64,000 nt of DNA from AP-15 sp963799085 (lineage in GTDB: Bacteria; Pseudomonadota; Alphaproteobacteria; ATCC43930; CGMCC-115725): assembly GCA_963799085.1 (NCBI GenBank), contig CAWCWA010000008.1, positions 127,294-191,293 on the forward strand, read 5' to 3'. Both the position numbers and the translations under genes were made by a program. The notes beneath the pieces were generated by a model. The model was not told the origin of the DNA. It was given only the letters and a program-made list of their open reading frames with translations, and did no database searches. Positions within the stretch are counted from its first letter, which is position 1; each line of letters begins with the position of its first letter. This document shows positions 39,311 to 48,114 of this stretch, piece after piece.

Positions 39311-40850
39311 CTATCCCTTCAGTTCCATGTCCTCGTATGACGGGAACGGGTCGAGATAAACATCGCCGATCGTGTGCTTGGCGATCCGCGGGCCGACCCC
39401 CATCAGGGCGCGGAAATCGTAGACCGGCGCGAACATGACCCGGTCGATCGTCAATTGCTGGATCTTGAACAGAAGCTCCTCGCGCTTCTTGCGGTCGCGC
39501 TCGCCCGCCTGTTGCTGGAAGAGAGCGTCGATGTCGGGATAGCCGCCGTCGGCGTAGGCGCCCTTCGACTGAATGAACGATTCGACGCGGCTGGCGGCGT
39601 TGCCAGCACTCCCGGACCCGGTCATGAACAGCCCGTGGAACTTGTGCGCCTGCCAGTCGGCGTAGAACGCCGCGCGCTCCATCTGCTTCAGGCTGACGCG
39701 GATACCGACCGCGATGAGATCATTGGCCACCGCTTGCGCGGCGGTCGGAAAGCCCGGAATCGCGGGAAACTCGCCGGCGTCGATCCCGTTAGGATAGCCG
39801 GCTTCGGCGAGGAGCTGCTTCGCCTTCTCCGGATCGTAGGGCAGCGGCTTGGCCTGCAGCGCGAAATCCATGACCCGAGGGACGATTACCCCGGCCGGCG
39901 GGCAGAAGCCCAGGCAGGCCGCCTTGTTGATCCCCTCCCGGTCGAGCGCATAGTTGACCGCCAACCGCAGCCGTTTGTCGTGCCATGGCGATTTCGGGTC
40001 CCACTGGTCGGGGAACTCGACCCACATGATCGACGCGTGCTTTGTTGCGACGACCTGAACGCCGGGTGCGTTCTGGATGCCTTCGGCGTCGATGCCGTCG
40101 AGCGCGTAGGCGATATCGGCCTCGCCGGTTTTCACCATCAGCGCCCGGGTCGTCGCTTCGGGGACGCTGCGCATGACCAGTGTCTTGATATTCGGAACGT
40201 GGCGCCAATAGCCGGGAAAGGCCTCCAGGACGACCTCGATCCCAGGCTTGCTGCTGACAAATTTGTATGGGCCGGCGCCGATCGGGTGTTTCTTGAAGCC
40301 TTCATCGCCGACCTCGGTCAGGTATTTTTTGGGAGCGACGATGCCGACGGCGCTGGCGGTCGTGCCGAAGAAGGTCATGAAATCGGGCCACGGCTCCTTC
40401 AGATGGAAGCGCACGACCCGCGGATCGACGATCTCGACCGACTTGACGCGCCCCTTTAGTTCCGTCGCCCCGGCGCCCTGATAGCGGTCGAAGCTGAACT
40501 TCACGTCCTCGGTCGTTATCGGATCGCCGTTGTGGAATGTCAGGTTCGGCCGCAGCTTGAACTCATAGGTCAGCCCGTCCTCGCTCTCGTCCCAGGATTT
40601 CGGCGAGGCTGGGGCCCATCTTCTGTCCGGGATAGGCGCGCACCAGCGCGTCGTGGATCGCGTAGAGCATGCCGAAGGGGGTGATCTGCGGCGGTGCGGT
40701 CGACGGGTCGAACCAGGAGGGCGAGATCGTCACGTGCCAAGCGATCACCGCCTTTCCCGCGGGTTCGGCGGCATAGGCGTGCGCGGCGCCCAGAACCGAG
40801 GGCGCGGCGGCGAGCGATGCGATAAACGAACGGCGGGACAACGCGTGCAT
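39311..40850 (-). CDS. ABC transporter solute-binding protein, peptide/nickel family, one frameshift
   Basis: A family 5 extracellular solute-binding protein of about 512 residues. The N-terminus MHALSRRSFIASLAAAPSV has a twin-arginine-like signal (R6, R7) cleaved around AYAAE. Then VIAWHVTISPSWFDPSTAPP and MLYAIHDALVRAYPGQKMGP, the break near 40600, and LRPNLTFHNGDPITTEDVKFSFDRYQ, followed by FPGYWRHVPNIKTLVMRSVP. It delivers peptides or similar solutes to an ABC permease; no permease or ATPase gene is adjacent, so it is an orphan here. Confidence 0.88.
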
Positions 40851-40941
40851 GGGGCTCCTCCCGAGGACTTCCGCGGCTCAACGATGCGGCGGTGGGTTGC
40901 GAGAGGGAAATTGTCGGCGATTCGGGCCGCCTGCGGCAACC

Positions 40942-42394
40942 TTAACAGCCCGTTGCTGAAGTCGCTCTTTGATCAGCCAGGGTCGGCGGTAACGGCCATG
41001 ACCAGGACGGCGAACCCGTCGGGAGCGGCGGCGACAAGGATGATCGCCACGGCCTCCCCGGTGTAGACGAACAGGAGATAGGCCAACCCACGGGCAGCCG
41101 CCTCTCTCGGGGTTCCGGCCCCGATCAGCAGCCGCATCAGGATACCGAGATTGTGCCCGGCGACGTGCACCAGGTAGCGCTTGTGGACATTCTCGCGTCC
41201 GCGCAGCCAGGTCCGCCGCATGCCGCCGCGGTCGAGATTGTGAGCGAAAGATCGCTCGACGATTTCCGCCCTCAGCCGCATTGCATGCTTACCGACCCCC
41301 GAACCCAGGCGGGTGCGGTTGGCATAGACCGCCGCACGCGCTTGGTCATCGCCGTGCCAGCGTGAAAACCCCGGCTGCTTGGGCTCAGCAATGCGCGTCT
41401 TCCACACCCCGCCGTTGAGGTTCTTCAAGACGGCGCGCGAGTGATACCCTTTGTCGGCGACCAGTTCGCTCGGCTGGTCCTTCGTCGGCGCGGTGCCAAC
41501 CTGAGCTAGGTTCTTCTCTGCCGCCGCCAGCGTGCCCTCGATTGTCGTGGTGTCGCCTTGGTCGGCGGGATGGAGTGCCGCCGCGACGATGACGCCGGTG
41601 TCGAGATCGACCGCGTGCTCGGGCTTGTAGGCAAGATGCGTACGTCCGTCCTTCAGCTTGGCGATCTTGGCCTCTGGGTCGATCTTGCTCGTCCACTCCT
41701 CGTTCGACAGCTTCTTGCCCTTGCGGTTGCGGTCGATGCGAACGAGATCATCCGCACTTGGCGTGTCGATGCCGCTCTCCTTGGCCATCTGCGTCAGCAT
41801 TTCGCGATAGGTTCGGCCATCGTCCCGGCGCACGATCGTGCGCAGCGCGGCGTTGGCCTCCATCGTCGAGGCGTCGACGCCGATCCGCTTGCCTCGGATC
41901 AAGCCTTTCTCGGCCACGAGCTTCAACACCCAGCTGAACACCGTCTCGTGGACTTCATGCGGAAGCCGCCCGCGGGTCTTCGACAACCACGAATGATCGG
42001 GAACCTCTTCCCGGTTCTCCAGCCGCAGAAAATCCCGCAGCGACATCGAATCCGAACAGCGCCAAGCGATGCCTCGCTCGCTGGCGATCCCCTCGAAATA
42101 GCCGACCATGTGCATCCGGAAATAGCGCCCCGGCGGCAACGACGGGGCCCCCAACTTTGGCGCGTAATATGGCTGGCAGGCCGTCTCGATAAACCCGTCA
42201 AATCCGCCCGCGATCAGCACTTCCTGAAGCCGGTCGTAAAACACATGCCCCGGTGAGCGTGGCATCTCCGCCCAGGTCACGATCAGATCCCCCTGCCGAT
42301 CGCCCTCGCGCCCCATCGACATCCCGAAAGCCCCGATCAGTCCCCCCGCTTCACACCAAATCAACCAAAGCCGACTTCGTCAACAGGCTGTTAA
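40942..42394 (-). mobile_element. IS1182-family insertion sequence
   Basis: Terminal inverted repeats TTAACAGCC(C/T)GTTG..GAAGTCG: left end at 40942-40964, right end at 42372-42394, 21 of 23 bases matching. A single transposase gene fills the element (about 1.45 kb). The right end touches the last codon of the TMEM175 gene. No clear target duplication is visible beside the short TTAA-like ends. Confidence 0.85.
40973..42316 (-). CDS. IS1182-family transposase
   Basis: 447 residues from ATG 42316 (MGREGDRQGDLIVTWAEMPR). DUF772-like N-terminus (PPGRYFRMHMVGYFEGIASE, SLRDFLRLENREEVPDHSWL). DDE-type residues in IRGKRIGVDASTMEANAALR (first Asp), SELVADKGYHSRAVLKNLNG (second Asp) and LRAEIVERSFAHNLDRGGMR (Glu). 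The frame is intact. The last about 50 residues are more hydrophobic than usual, suggesting the ORF runs slightly past the family end. Confidence 0.92.
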   Translation of the reverse strand: MGREGDRQGDLIVTWAEMPRSPGHVFYDRLQEVLIAGGFDGFIETACQPYYAPKLGAPSLPPGRYFRMHMVGYFEGIASERGIAWRCSDSMSLRDFLRLENREEVPDHSWLSKTRGRLPHEVHETVFSWVLKLVAEKGLIRGKRIGVDASTMEANAALRTIVRRDDGRTYREMLTQMAKESGIDTPSADDLVRIDRNRKGKKLSNEEWTSKIDPEAKIAKLKDGRTHLAYKPEHAVDLDTGVIVAAALHPADQGDTTTIEGTLAAAEKNLAQVGTAPTKDQPSELVADKGYHSRAVLKNLNGGVWKTRIAEPKQPGFSRWHGDDQARAAVYANRTRLGSGVGKHAMRLRAEIVERSFAHNLDRGGMRRTWLRGRENVHKRYLVHVAGHNLGILMRLLIGAGTPREAAARGLAYLLFVYTGEAVAIILVAAAPDGFAVLVMAVTADPG

Positions 42395-42967
42395 AGCCGC
42401 TGGACGATTCTCGCGATGCGACGGTCGGGAATGAACCAGAACAGCGCGACAAGCACATAGACTGCCTGAGCGATGCGCGGGTCGAGAAAGGCCAGCGCGA
42501 CGCCGCAGACATAGAGGAAGGGGAAATCTTGCCCTTCACGTCGCGGCCGAGGGCGCGGGCGAGCGGCGAGTCATCGCCTTGGGCGCGGATCAGCGCGCGC
42601 TGCAATCCGTACCAGGCCAGTGCCGGGAACAGCAGCGAGACGCCGTAGATCGCGGTCGGAAGCGGTGCGAAATGGTTCTCGCCCATCCAGCCGGTGGCGA
42701 ACGGCACCAGTGACAGCCAGAACAGCAGATGCAAGTTGGCCCACAGGATGACGCCGTCGACATGGCGCACCAAGTGAAAGAAGTGATGATGATTGTTCCA
42801 ATAAATCGAGATGTATATGAAGCTCAATACATAGCTGAGAAAGACCGGGCCGACCGCGGCCAGCGCTCAAGGCTCGCCTCATGCGGCACCTTCAATTCCA
42901 GCACCATGATCGTGATGATGATCGCGATCACGCCGTCACTGAACGCGGTCAGCCGTTCCTTTTCCAC
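42391..42967 (-). CDS. TMEM175-family (DUF1211) potassium channel protein, frameshifted
   Basis: About 190 residues. The channel signature RLTAFSDGVIAIIITIMVLE begins right after the GTG start at 42967 (VEKERLTAFSDG), then YISIYWNNHHHFFHLVRHVD, GVILWANLHLLFWLSLVPFA, AIYGVSLLFPALAWYGLQRA, and, after a break near 42530, FLYVCGVALAFLDPRIAQAV, YVLVALFWFIPDRRIARIV. A second break lies near 42865. Six membrane helices fit one TMEM175 repeat unit; the bacterial proteins tetramerise as K+ channels. The stop TAA at 42391-42393 lies inside the IS1182 end. Confidence 0.82.
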
Positions 42968-43039
42968 GCTGCGCCCCCGCCGCTCCTCGGCGCAGCATGC
43001 GTGACGCCGGCCGCCGATCGCAACCGCCACCGGCTCCGC

Positions 43040-44057
43040 TTACCGGTATTCGTCGCCGCAATCGCCGATCAGCCGCATCAGGTCGCGGGATTTGGCGAGG
43101 ATCGGGGCGATCGCGGCGTGGTCCTCGGGATCGAGCGCCAGATCGAAGACGCGGGCGTTGTCGGCGATGTGCTGCGCCAGCCCGAGCCGCGCGCCGACGA
43201 TGACGCCCGGCGACGGCGGGCCGGTCCAGCACGTAACGCGCCGCAATATTGGCGATGCCGACGCCGTGCCTGGCGGCTACGAGCTGCAACGCCGCGAGCA
43301 ATTCCTGGAACAGGACCCAGCCGCCCCAGGCATCGATCATGTTCTTGTATTTCTGCTGTGAGACGGTCGTCAGTTCGGCGCGACCCGGCTCCGAGCGGCC
43401 GAGCCATTTCTCCGATAACAAGCCACCCAGCAGCGTGCCATAGGTCAATAAGCCGATGCCGCGCTCGGCGCAGAACGCCGCCATCCGCATTTCGGGCCGG
43501 CGGTCGACCAGCGAGAACTGCACCTGGTTCGACAGGATCGGGACGCCGTGCTCGACGATCACGCGCAGATGCTCGGTGTCGAAATTGGTCAGCGCCAGAT
43601 GGCGGATCCGGCCCTCCTCGCGCAGATCGGCGAGGTGCTTGAGCGCATCGAGATAGCGTCCGTCGTCGTAATCCCACCAATGGAATTGCAGCAGATCGAG
43701 GCGATCGACGCCCATCCGCCGCAACGAGACGCCGATCGCCTCCTCGACCACGCGCCGCGTCATCGGGCCGGGATGCGGGACCCATTTGGTGAAGGCCTGG
43801 ATTTCGCCGAGCCGATCTGCCCCAAAGCGCAAGGCGAAACGGCGGCGGAACTCGCCGACCAGATCCTCGGCCGGACCATAGTGGTCAGCCAGATCCCAGG
43901 TCGTGAACCCGGCGTCGTGGTAGGCGAACATCTCCTCGACCGCGCGTTCGCGGTCGATCCGGCCATGACCGCCCGAGACCTGCCACATCCCTTTCAGGAT
44001 GCGGCAGATCGTCAGGTCGGGCGCCAGTGCCGTGCGGCTCGATGCGGGCAGGCTCAT
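43040..44057 (-). CDS. aldo/keto reductase, one frameshift
   Basis: About 340 residues of an AKR fold. GMWQVSGGHGRIDRERAVEE, AYHDAGFTTWDLADHYGPAE (the catalytic Asp and Tyr), FTKWVPHPGP (Lys position), DRLDLLQFHWWDYDDGRYLD (His region), IRHLALTNFDTEHLRVI and LSNQVQFSLVDRRPE are in order. A break near 43220 is followed by VIVGARLGLAQHIADNARVF and a stop at 43040. Start ATG 44057. Reduces a carbonyl with NADPH; the substrate is unknown. Confidence 0.87.
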
Positions 44058-44097
44058 GTCTCGGCTCCAATGGCGCCGCCCGCCGGCGCGCCGGGAT

Positions 44098-44517
44098 TCA
44101 GGCGGCAGACGGCACGTAGACCATCCAGGATACCCCGAACCGATCCTGCACCATACCGAAGCGCGGCGAGAAAAACGTCTGGCCGAGCGGCATCCGCACC
44201 TCGCCACCCTCGGCGAGTGCCGCAAAGGCGTGGTCGGCGGCGGCCGGGTCGGGCACTGTCAACGACAGCGAAAAGCCCTGGAAGCTCGGCTTGCCCTGGC
44301 AGCAGCCGTCCGAGGCCATGACCTCGGTGTCGCCGATCCTGAAGCTCGCATGCATGATCTTGTTCTCGCTGCCAGGCGGGACCATGCCGGGCGGCGGCGG
44401 TTCGGGGCTGTCCTTGTAGCGCAGCAGCATGACTTCCGCGGCCCCGAGCTTGTTCTTGTAGAACTCGATCGCCGCCTCGCAACTGCCGTCGAAGAACAGA
44501 TAGGGTTGGACTTGCAT
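44098..44517 (-). CDS. VOC-superfamily (PhnB-like) protein
   Basis: 139 residues: MQVQPYLFFDGSCEAAIEFYK start, IMHASFRIGDTEVMASDGC, and the C-terminal FSPRFGMVQDRFGVSWMVY of PhnB/DUF-type glyoxalase-fold proteins. Metal ligands of true glyoxalases are not all evident. It is the first of three minus-strand genes with another VOC protein and a YCII protein upstream, a grouping usually seen near extracytoplasmic sigma factors, though none is present here. Confidence 0.8.
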   Translation of the reverse strand: MQVQPYLFFDGSCEAAIEFYKNKLGAAEVMLLRYKDSPEPPPPGMVPPGSENKIMHASFRIGDTEVMASDGCCQGKPSFQGFSLSLTVPDPAAADHAFAALAEGGEVRMPLGQTFFSPRFGMVQDRFGVSWMVYVPSAA

Positions 44518-44558
44518 CGGGTTTCCTTTCATGTCCGGGTCGGTGAGTTGCCTGCCAG

Positions 44559-45032
44559 CTATTCCTGCTCGTAAGCCTGCCGCAGCGCTTGGATGTCGAG
44601 CTTTTCCATCCGCAGCATCGCCTGCATGACCCGGCTTGACTTCGCTGGGTCCGGGTCCCGCAGCATCCCGCCTAGGGCCGCGGGAACGATCTGCCACCAC
44701 AATCCAAATTTGTCCTTCAGCCAGCCGCATCGGCCGCCTTGCCCGCCGACCGCGAGCTTGGTCCACAATTCGTCGATCTCGCTCTGCGTTTCGCAATCGA
44801 CGAAAAACGAGACCGCTTCGTTGAAGGTGAAATGCGGGCCGCCGTTCAATGCGATGAATTCCTGGCCGTCGAGCTCGAAACTGGCGGTCATGACCGCGTT
44901 TGCCGGCCCCGACCCCGCAGCGCCGTAGCGCGTGAGCCCAAGAACCCGCGAGTTCTCGAAAATCGAGGTATAGAAATTCATCGCCTCTTCGGCTTGATTG
45001 TCGAACCACAAGAACGGCCTGATCTTCGGCAT
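44559..45032 (-). CDS. VOC-superfamily (PhnB-like) protein
   Basis: 157 residues. PKIRPFLWFDNQAEEAMNFY, TSIFENSRVLGLTRYG, VMTASFELDGQEFIALNGGP, FGLWWQIVPAALGGML: the 3-demethylubiquinone-9 methyltransferase-like domain of the VOC fold. It is paralogous to the gene downstream (44098-44517) but only distantly. Start ATG 45032 with the stop of the YCII gene 41 bases upstream. Confidence 0.85.
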   Translation of the reverse strand: MPKIRPFLWFDNQAEEAMNFYTSIFENSRVLGLTRYGAAGSGPANAVMTASFELDGQEFIALNGGPHFTFNEAVSFFVDCETQSEIDELWTKLAVGGQGGRCGWLKDKFGLWWQIVPAALGGMLRDPDPAKSSRVMQAMLRMEKLDIQALRQAYEQE

Positions 45033-45073
45033 TCGCGTCACTCCGGGGTTTCCGGCCGCGGCCCGCGCCACGC

Positions 45074-45490
45074 CTATTTTCGCTCGGCGATCTTGCCGCG
45101 CATGCGCTCTTCGGCCTCGCGCAATTCCGGGGTGAATTCGGCGCCGAAATCCGCGGCCTCGAACACCTGGCGGATTTCGATGACCCCGCCCTGCTCGAAC
45201 GGCGCGCGCCTGGCCCAGCCGATCGCCTCGTCGCGCGATTTCGCCTCGATCATCCAGAAGCCGGCTATGAGTTCGTTGACCGGAAACGGGCCGTCCGTCA
45301 CCTGAGGCCCGCTCGCGGAGAACGACACGCGGGCGCCCTTGGCGCTCGGCTGCAGCCCTTCGCCTGACTGCATCACGCCGGCGTTGACCATCTCTTCGTT
45401 GAATTTGGTCATCGCTGCCAAGAGCTCGGTGATCGGCATCTTGCCGGCCTCGGTGTCGCGGTCGGCCCTGACGATCATCATGAAACGCAT
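45074..45490 (-). CDS. YCII/DGPF-domain protein
   Basis: 138 residues: MRFMMIVRADRDTEAGKMP, FNEEMVNAGVMQSGEGLQPS, TDGPFPVNELIAGFWMIEAK, SRDEAIGWARRAPFEQGG. The DGPF motif is kept as TDGPF. YCII proteins are ferredoxin-like-fold enzymes or partners of unknown role, often linked with ECF sigma factors. It leads the VOC pair. Confidence 0.85.
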   Translation of the reverse strand: MRFMMIVRADRDTEAGKMPITELLAAMTKFNEEMVNAGVMQSGEGLQPSAKGARVSFSASGPQVTDGPFPVNELIAGFWMIEAKSRDEAIGWARRAPFEQGGVIEIRQVFEAADFGAEFTPELREAEERMRGKIAERK

Positions 45491-45533
45491 TTTCGATCAT
45501 CCTCGTCGTTGCGGGGGCGGCGGGACCCGAGGG

Positions 45534-46624
45534 TCAGGCCGCGGCAAAGTGCACGACCGAGATCGGCGGGAGCCGCGCCTCGGGCGTCGCCCAGCTGTCG
45601 CCGCCATCTTCGGAAATCCACAGCCCGCCGCTCGTCGAGCCGAACGCCAGGGTCTCGCCGGTCCGATCGACCGCGAGCGCGTGCCGCCAGACGAGGTCAT
45701 AGGCGTGGCGTTGCGGCAGACCACGCCGCAGCACCTCGAAGCTGCGGCCGCCGTCCCTGGTGCGGGCGACGACGAGCTTGCCGTCGACCGGGATGCGCCG
45801 CTCGTCCTTGACCGCGGGCACGAACCAGGCAATGTTCGGGTCGCGCGGATGGGCGGCGACGGCAAAGCCGAATTTCGCCGGCCGGATCGCAGCGAGCTCG
45901 GCCCAGGCTTTCGCCGGCGTCCTCTGAGCGGAAGACGCCGTTATGGTGCTGGCACCAGACGATCTCGGGATATGCCGCGCAATGCGCCAGCTGATGCACG
46001 TCCTGGGCGATCGGCTCGCCCGCCAGTTCCGGCGGCATGTAATCGGCGCGCATGCCGCGGTTGATGATCTGCCACGAGGCGCCGCTGTCGGTGCTGGCCC
46101 AGACGCCGCCGGTCGAGACGCCGACGCGGATGTCGGCGGGGTCGCGCGGGTCGATCAGTACCGAAGAGATGCCGGGCTGCTCGCCGCCCGCCACGCCGCC
46201 CCACTGCCGGCGCTCGGGCGTCAGCCACAGCGCCTCGTTCAAGGTCCAGCTCTCGCCGCCATCCTCGGATCGGAAGAGCCCGCCCGGCATCGTGCCGGCC
46301 CACAGCCGGCCGGGCAGGCCGCCCGGCTCCAATACCCAGATCCGGCCGAGCGACCACGGATGCGGGTCGTCCGTGGCGGTTTCGGGCTTTGGCGGAAAGG
46401 CCGGGACGGCGGTTTCGCGCCATGCGCCCGTCACCGTCGCGGCGCCATAATTTCGCGCCGAAATGGCCAAGGTCGAGAGCGGCGTAAAGGCGGCCATCGG
46501 GCTCGGCGAGCACTGCCGATACCGGATCGCCGAGGAAATGCGCCGCGGCGACCTCCCATTCGCCGCGCTCGCGCGCGATCTCGAACAAGCCCTTGCGGGT
46601 TCCGACATAGAGCCGTTCCGTCAT
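45534..46624 (-). CDS. BNR/Asp-box repeat (sialidase-like beta-propeller) protein, frameshifted
   Basis: About 360 residues starting TERLYVGTRKGLFEIARERG. Asp boxes recur: LFRSEDGGESWTLN, VWASTDSGASWQIINRG, VFRSEDAGES, ARTRDGGRSFEVL, LWISEDGGDSWAT. They build a beta-propeller. Without the sialidase catalytic residues it is better called a repeat protein than a sialidase. Breaks lie near 46440 and 45925; the last frame ends HFAAA at 45534. It sits 11 bases behind the MoaD-like gene, in one transcript. Confidence 0.75.
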
Positions 46625-46635
46625 CCTCTCCTCCG

Positions 46636-46905
46636 TCAGCCGCCGGTCAGCGCCTGGAACACATGCACCTCGTCATCGGGCCCGAGCCTGTCGCCGAGCC
46701 CGACGCGATCCCGCACCGCCTCGCCATTTACATAGACGGCGACATGGCGGCGCAGCGCGCCCTGGTCGTCGAGCACATAGCCGCGCAGCCCCGGTCGCGC
46801 CGCAAACACCGCCATCAGCGCTTCGCCCAGGGTGGCGGCCTCGACCGTCGCCGAGGGAGCCTCGACAAAGCGAGCCAGAGCGCGGGTGAAGTGTATCGTC
46901 GGCAC
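46636..46905 (-). CDS. MoaD/ThiS-like ubiquitin-fold protein
   Basis: 89 residues ending in the diagnostic Gly-Gly (VFQALTGG), the carboxylate that is adenylated and thiocarboxylated in MoaD/ThiS proteins. YVNGEAVRDRVGLGDRLGPD is the usual beta-grasp segment. I choose GTG 46905 because AGGAG stands 7 bases upstream; an ATG at 46923 would lack a site. The gene pairs with the BNR-repeat protein, an arrangement I have seen in sulfur-carrier contexts, but the partner enzyme is not present here. Confidence 0.8.
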   Translation of the reverse strand: MPTIHFTRALARFVEAPSATVEAATLGEALMAVFAARPGLRGYVLDDQGALRRHVAVYVNGEAVRDRVGLGDRLGPDDEVHVFQALTGG

Positions 46906-46928
46906 GGCATTGCTCCTTGACATGAAGA

Positions 46929-46940
46929 GTTGATATCAAC
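46929..46940 (+). promoter_or_regulatory. 12-bp palindromic operator in a divergent promoter
   Basis: GTTGATATCAAC is a perfect palindrome lying in the 47-base gap between the MoaD-like gene and the divergent MarR gene, 12 bases before the MarR start. MarR proteins bind such palindromes as dimers, so this is the likely site for autoregulation and for control of the MoaD/BNR pair. Confidence 0.65.
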
Positions 46941-46952
46941 ATAAAATAGGGC

Positions 46953-47403
46953 ATGTCAACCCCGGCTGACGACATACCTTTCGCCACCACGCTCGAAGTT
47001 CGCGACGCCTGCCTCTGTCTGCATCTGCAGCGCGCGGCCCGCGCGGTGGCGCGCCGCTTCGACGCCGCCTTTCGGCCGCTCGGGCTGACGAGCGGGCAGT
47101 TCTCGCTATTGATGTCGCTGAACCGACCCGACCCGCCGATGATCGGTGCCGTCGCCCATCTCTTGGCGATGGACCGCACGACGCTGACAGCGGCGCTCAA
47201 GCCGCTCGAACGCCGCGGCCTGGTGCAGGTGAGTGTCGATCCCGCCGACAGGCGCGAGCCGCCGCCTGGCGCTCACCTCGGCCGGCCGCGATCTCCTCGC
47301 CGCCGCGGTTCCGGTCTGGCGGGATACCCATGCCGGCATCGACGCCCTTCTGCCCGGCGCCGACCCCGAGACGCTGCGCGCCGATCTGCGCGCGCTCTCG
47401 TAG
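46953..47403 (+). CDS. MarR-family transcriptional regulator, one frameshift
   Basis: About 149 residues. CLCLHLQRAARAVARRFDAA, FRPLGLTSGQFSLLMSLNRP, the winged HTH at IGAVAHLLAMDRTTLTAALK, PLERRGLVQVSVDPADRR (wing). A break near 47262 shifts the last 50 residues, which then read LALTSAGRDLLAAAVPVWRD and stop at 47401-47403. Divergent to the MoaD/BNR genes with a palindrome between, so a local regulator of them is likely. Ligand unknown. Confidence 0.87.
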
Positions 47404-47410
47404 GCTGCAG

Positions 47411-48058
47411 CTACAATTCGCGAGTGCGGCGGGCCATCGCCTCGTCCCAGAGATTGGCCCGGTCGTCGTCGAAGATCAGCTTGGGCTCCTCGGGCGCGGT
47501 GAACCAGTCGTGGCGCGCCAGTTCGGCTTCGAGTTGGCCCGCCGCCCAGCCGGCATAGCCGAAGGCGAAGAGCGCCTTCTGCGGCCCGCGGCGCTCTCCG
47601 ATGTCGCGCAGGATCTGCCGGTTCGCGGTCATCGCCACATGCTTATCGACGATCTGGGTGCCCTCGCCCTGGTATTCGGCACTGTGCACGACAAAGGCGA
47701 GTTCAGGCTGCACCGGGCCGCCGGCGAAGATCTGAACCTTGTCCTCGGCCGCGGAGTCCTTTTCGCCGGTCGCTGCCAGCAATTCGGCGATCGAGCGTTC
47801 GCCGAGCGGCCGGTTGATGACGATGCCGAAGGCGCCCTTCTCGTCGTGCCGCACGACGAGGATCACGGTATGCGAAAACCGTGGATCGCCGATCGTCGGC
47901 GCGGCGATCAGCAATTGCCCGGCAAGCGATTGTGCCTCGTCGGCGATACCCGCCCCGACGCCGGGCAGCAACATCGCCAGCAACAACGCAAGAATGACGG
48001 CGAGCGCGCGCAGGCTCGCGGGGAAACGCTCGGGCATGACCGAGCTTACATCGGCCAT
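47411..48058 (-). CDS. YqgE/AlgH-family (DUF179) protein with N-terminal membrane segment
   Basis: 215 residues. LAGQLLIAAPTIGDPRFSHTV, VVRHDEKGAFGIVINRPLGE, IFAGGPVQPELAFVVHSAEY, ALFAFGYAGWAAGQLEAELA are the YqgE core. Unlike the typical short form it has an extra N-terminal hydrophobic stretch (ALAVILALLLAMLLPGVGAG) that could be a signal peptide or anchor. Convergent with the MarR gene, 7 bases apart. Function of the family is unclear. Confidence 0.88.
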   Translation of the reverse strand: MADVSSVMPERFPASLRALAVILALLLAMLLPGVGAGIADEAQSLAGQLLIAAPTIGDPRFSHTVILVVRHDEKGAFGIVINRPLGERSIAELLAATGEKDSAAEDKVQIFAGGPVQPELAFVVHSAEYQGEGTQIVDKHVAMTANRQILRDIGERRGPQKALFAFGYAGWAAGQLEAELARHDWFTAPEEPKLIFDDDRANLWDEAMARRTREL

Positions 48059-48114
48059 CGCCGGCCGGGGAAGCGGTGCTAAGATCGGCCGCGGCGGTAA
48101 ATGGGGAAAGAGCG

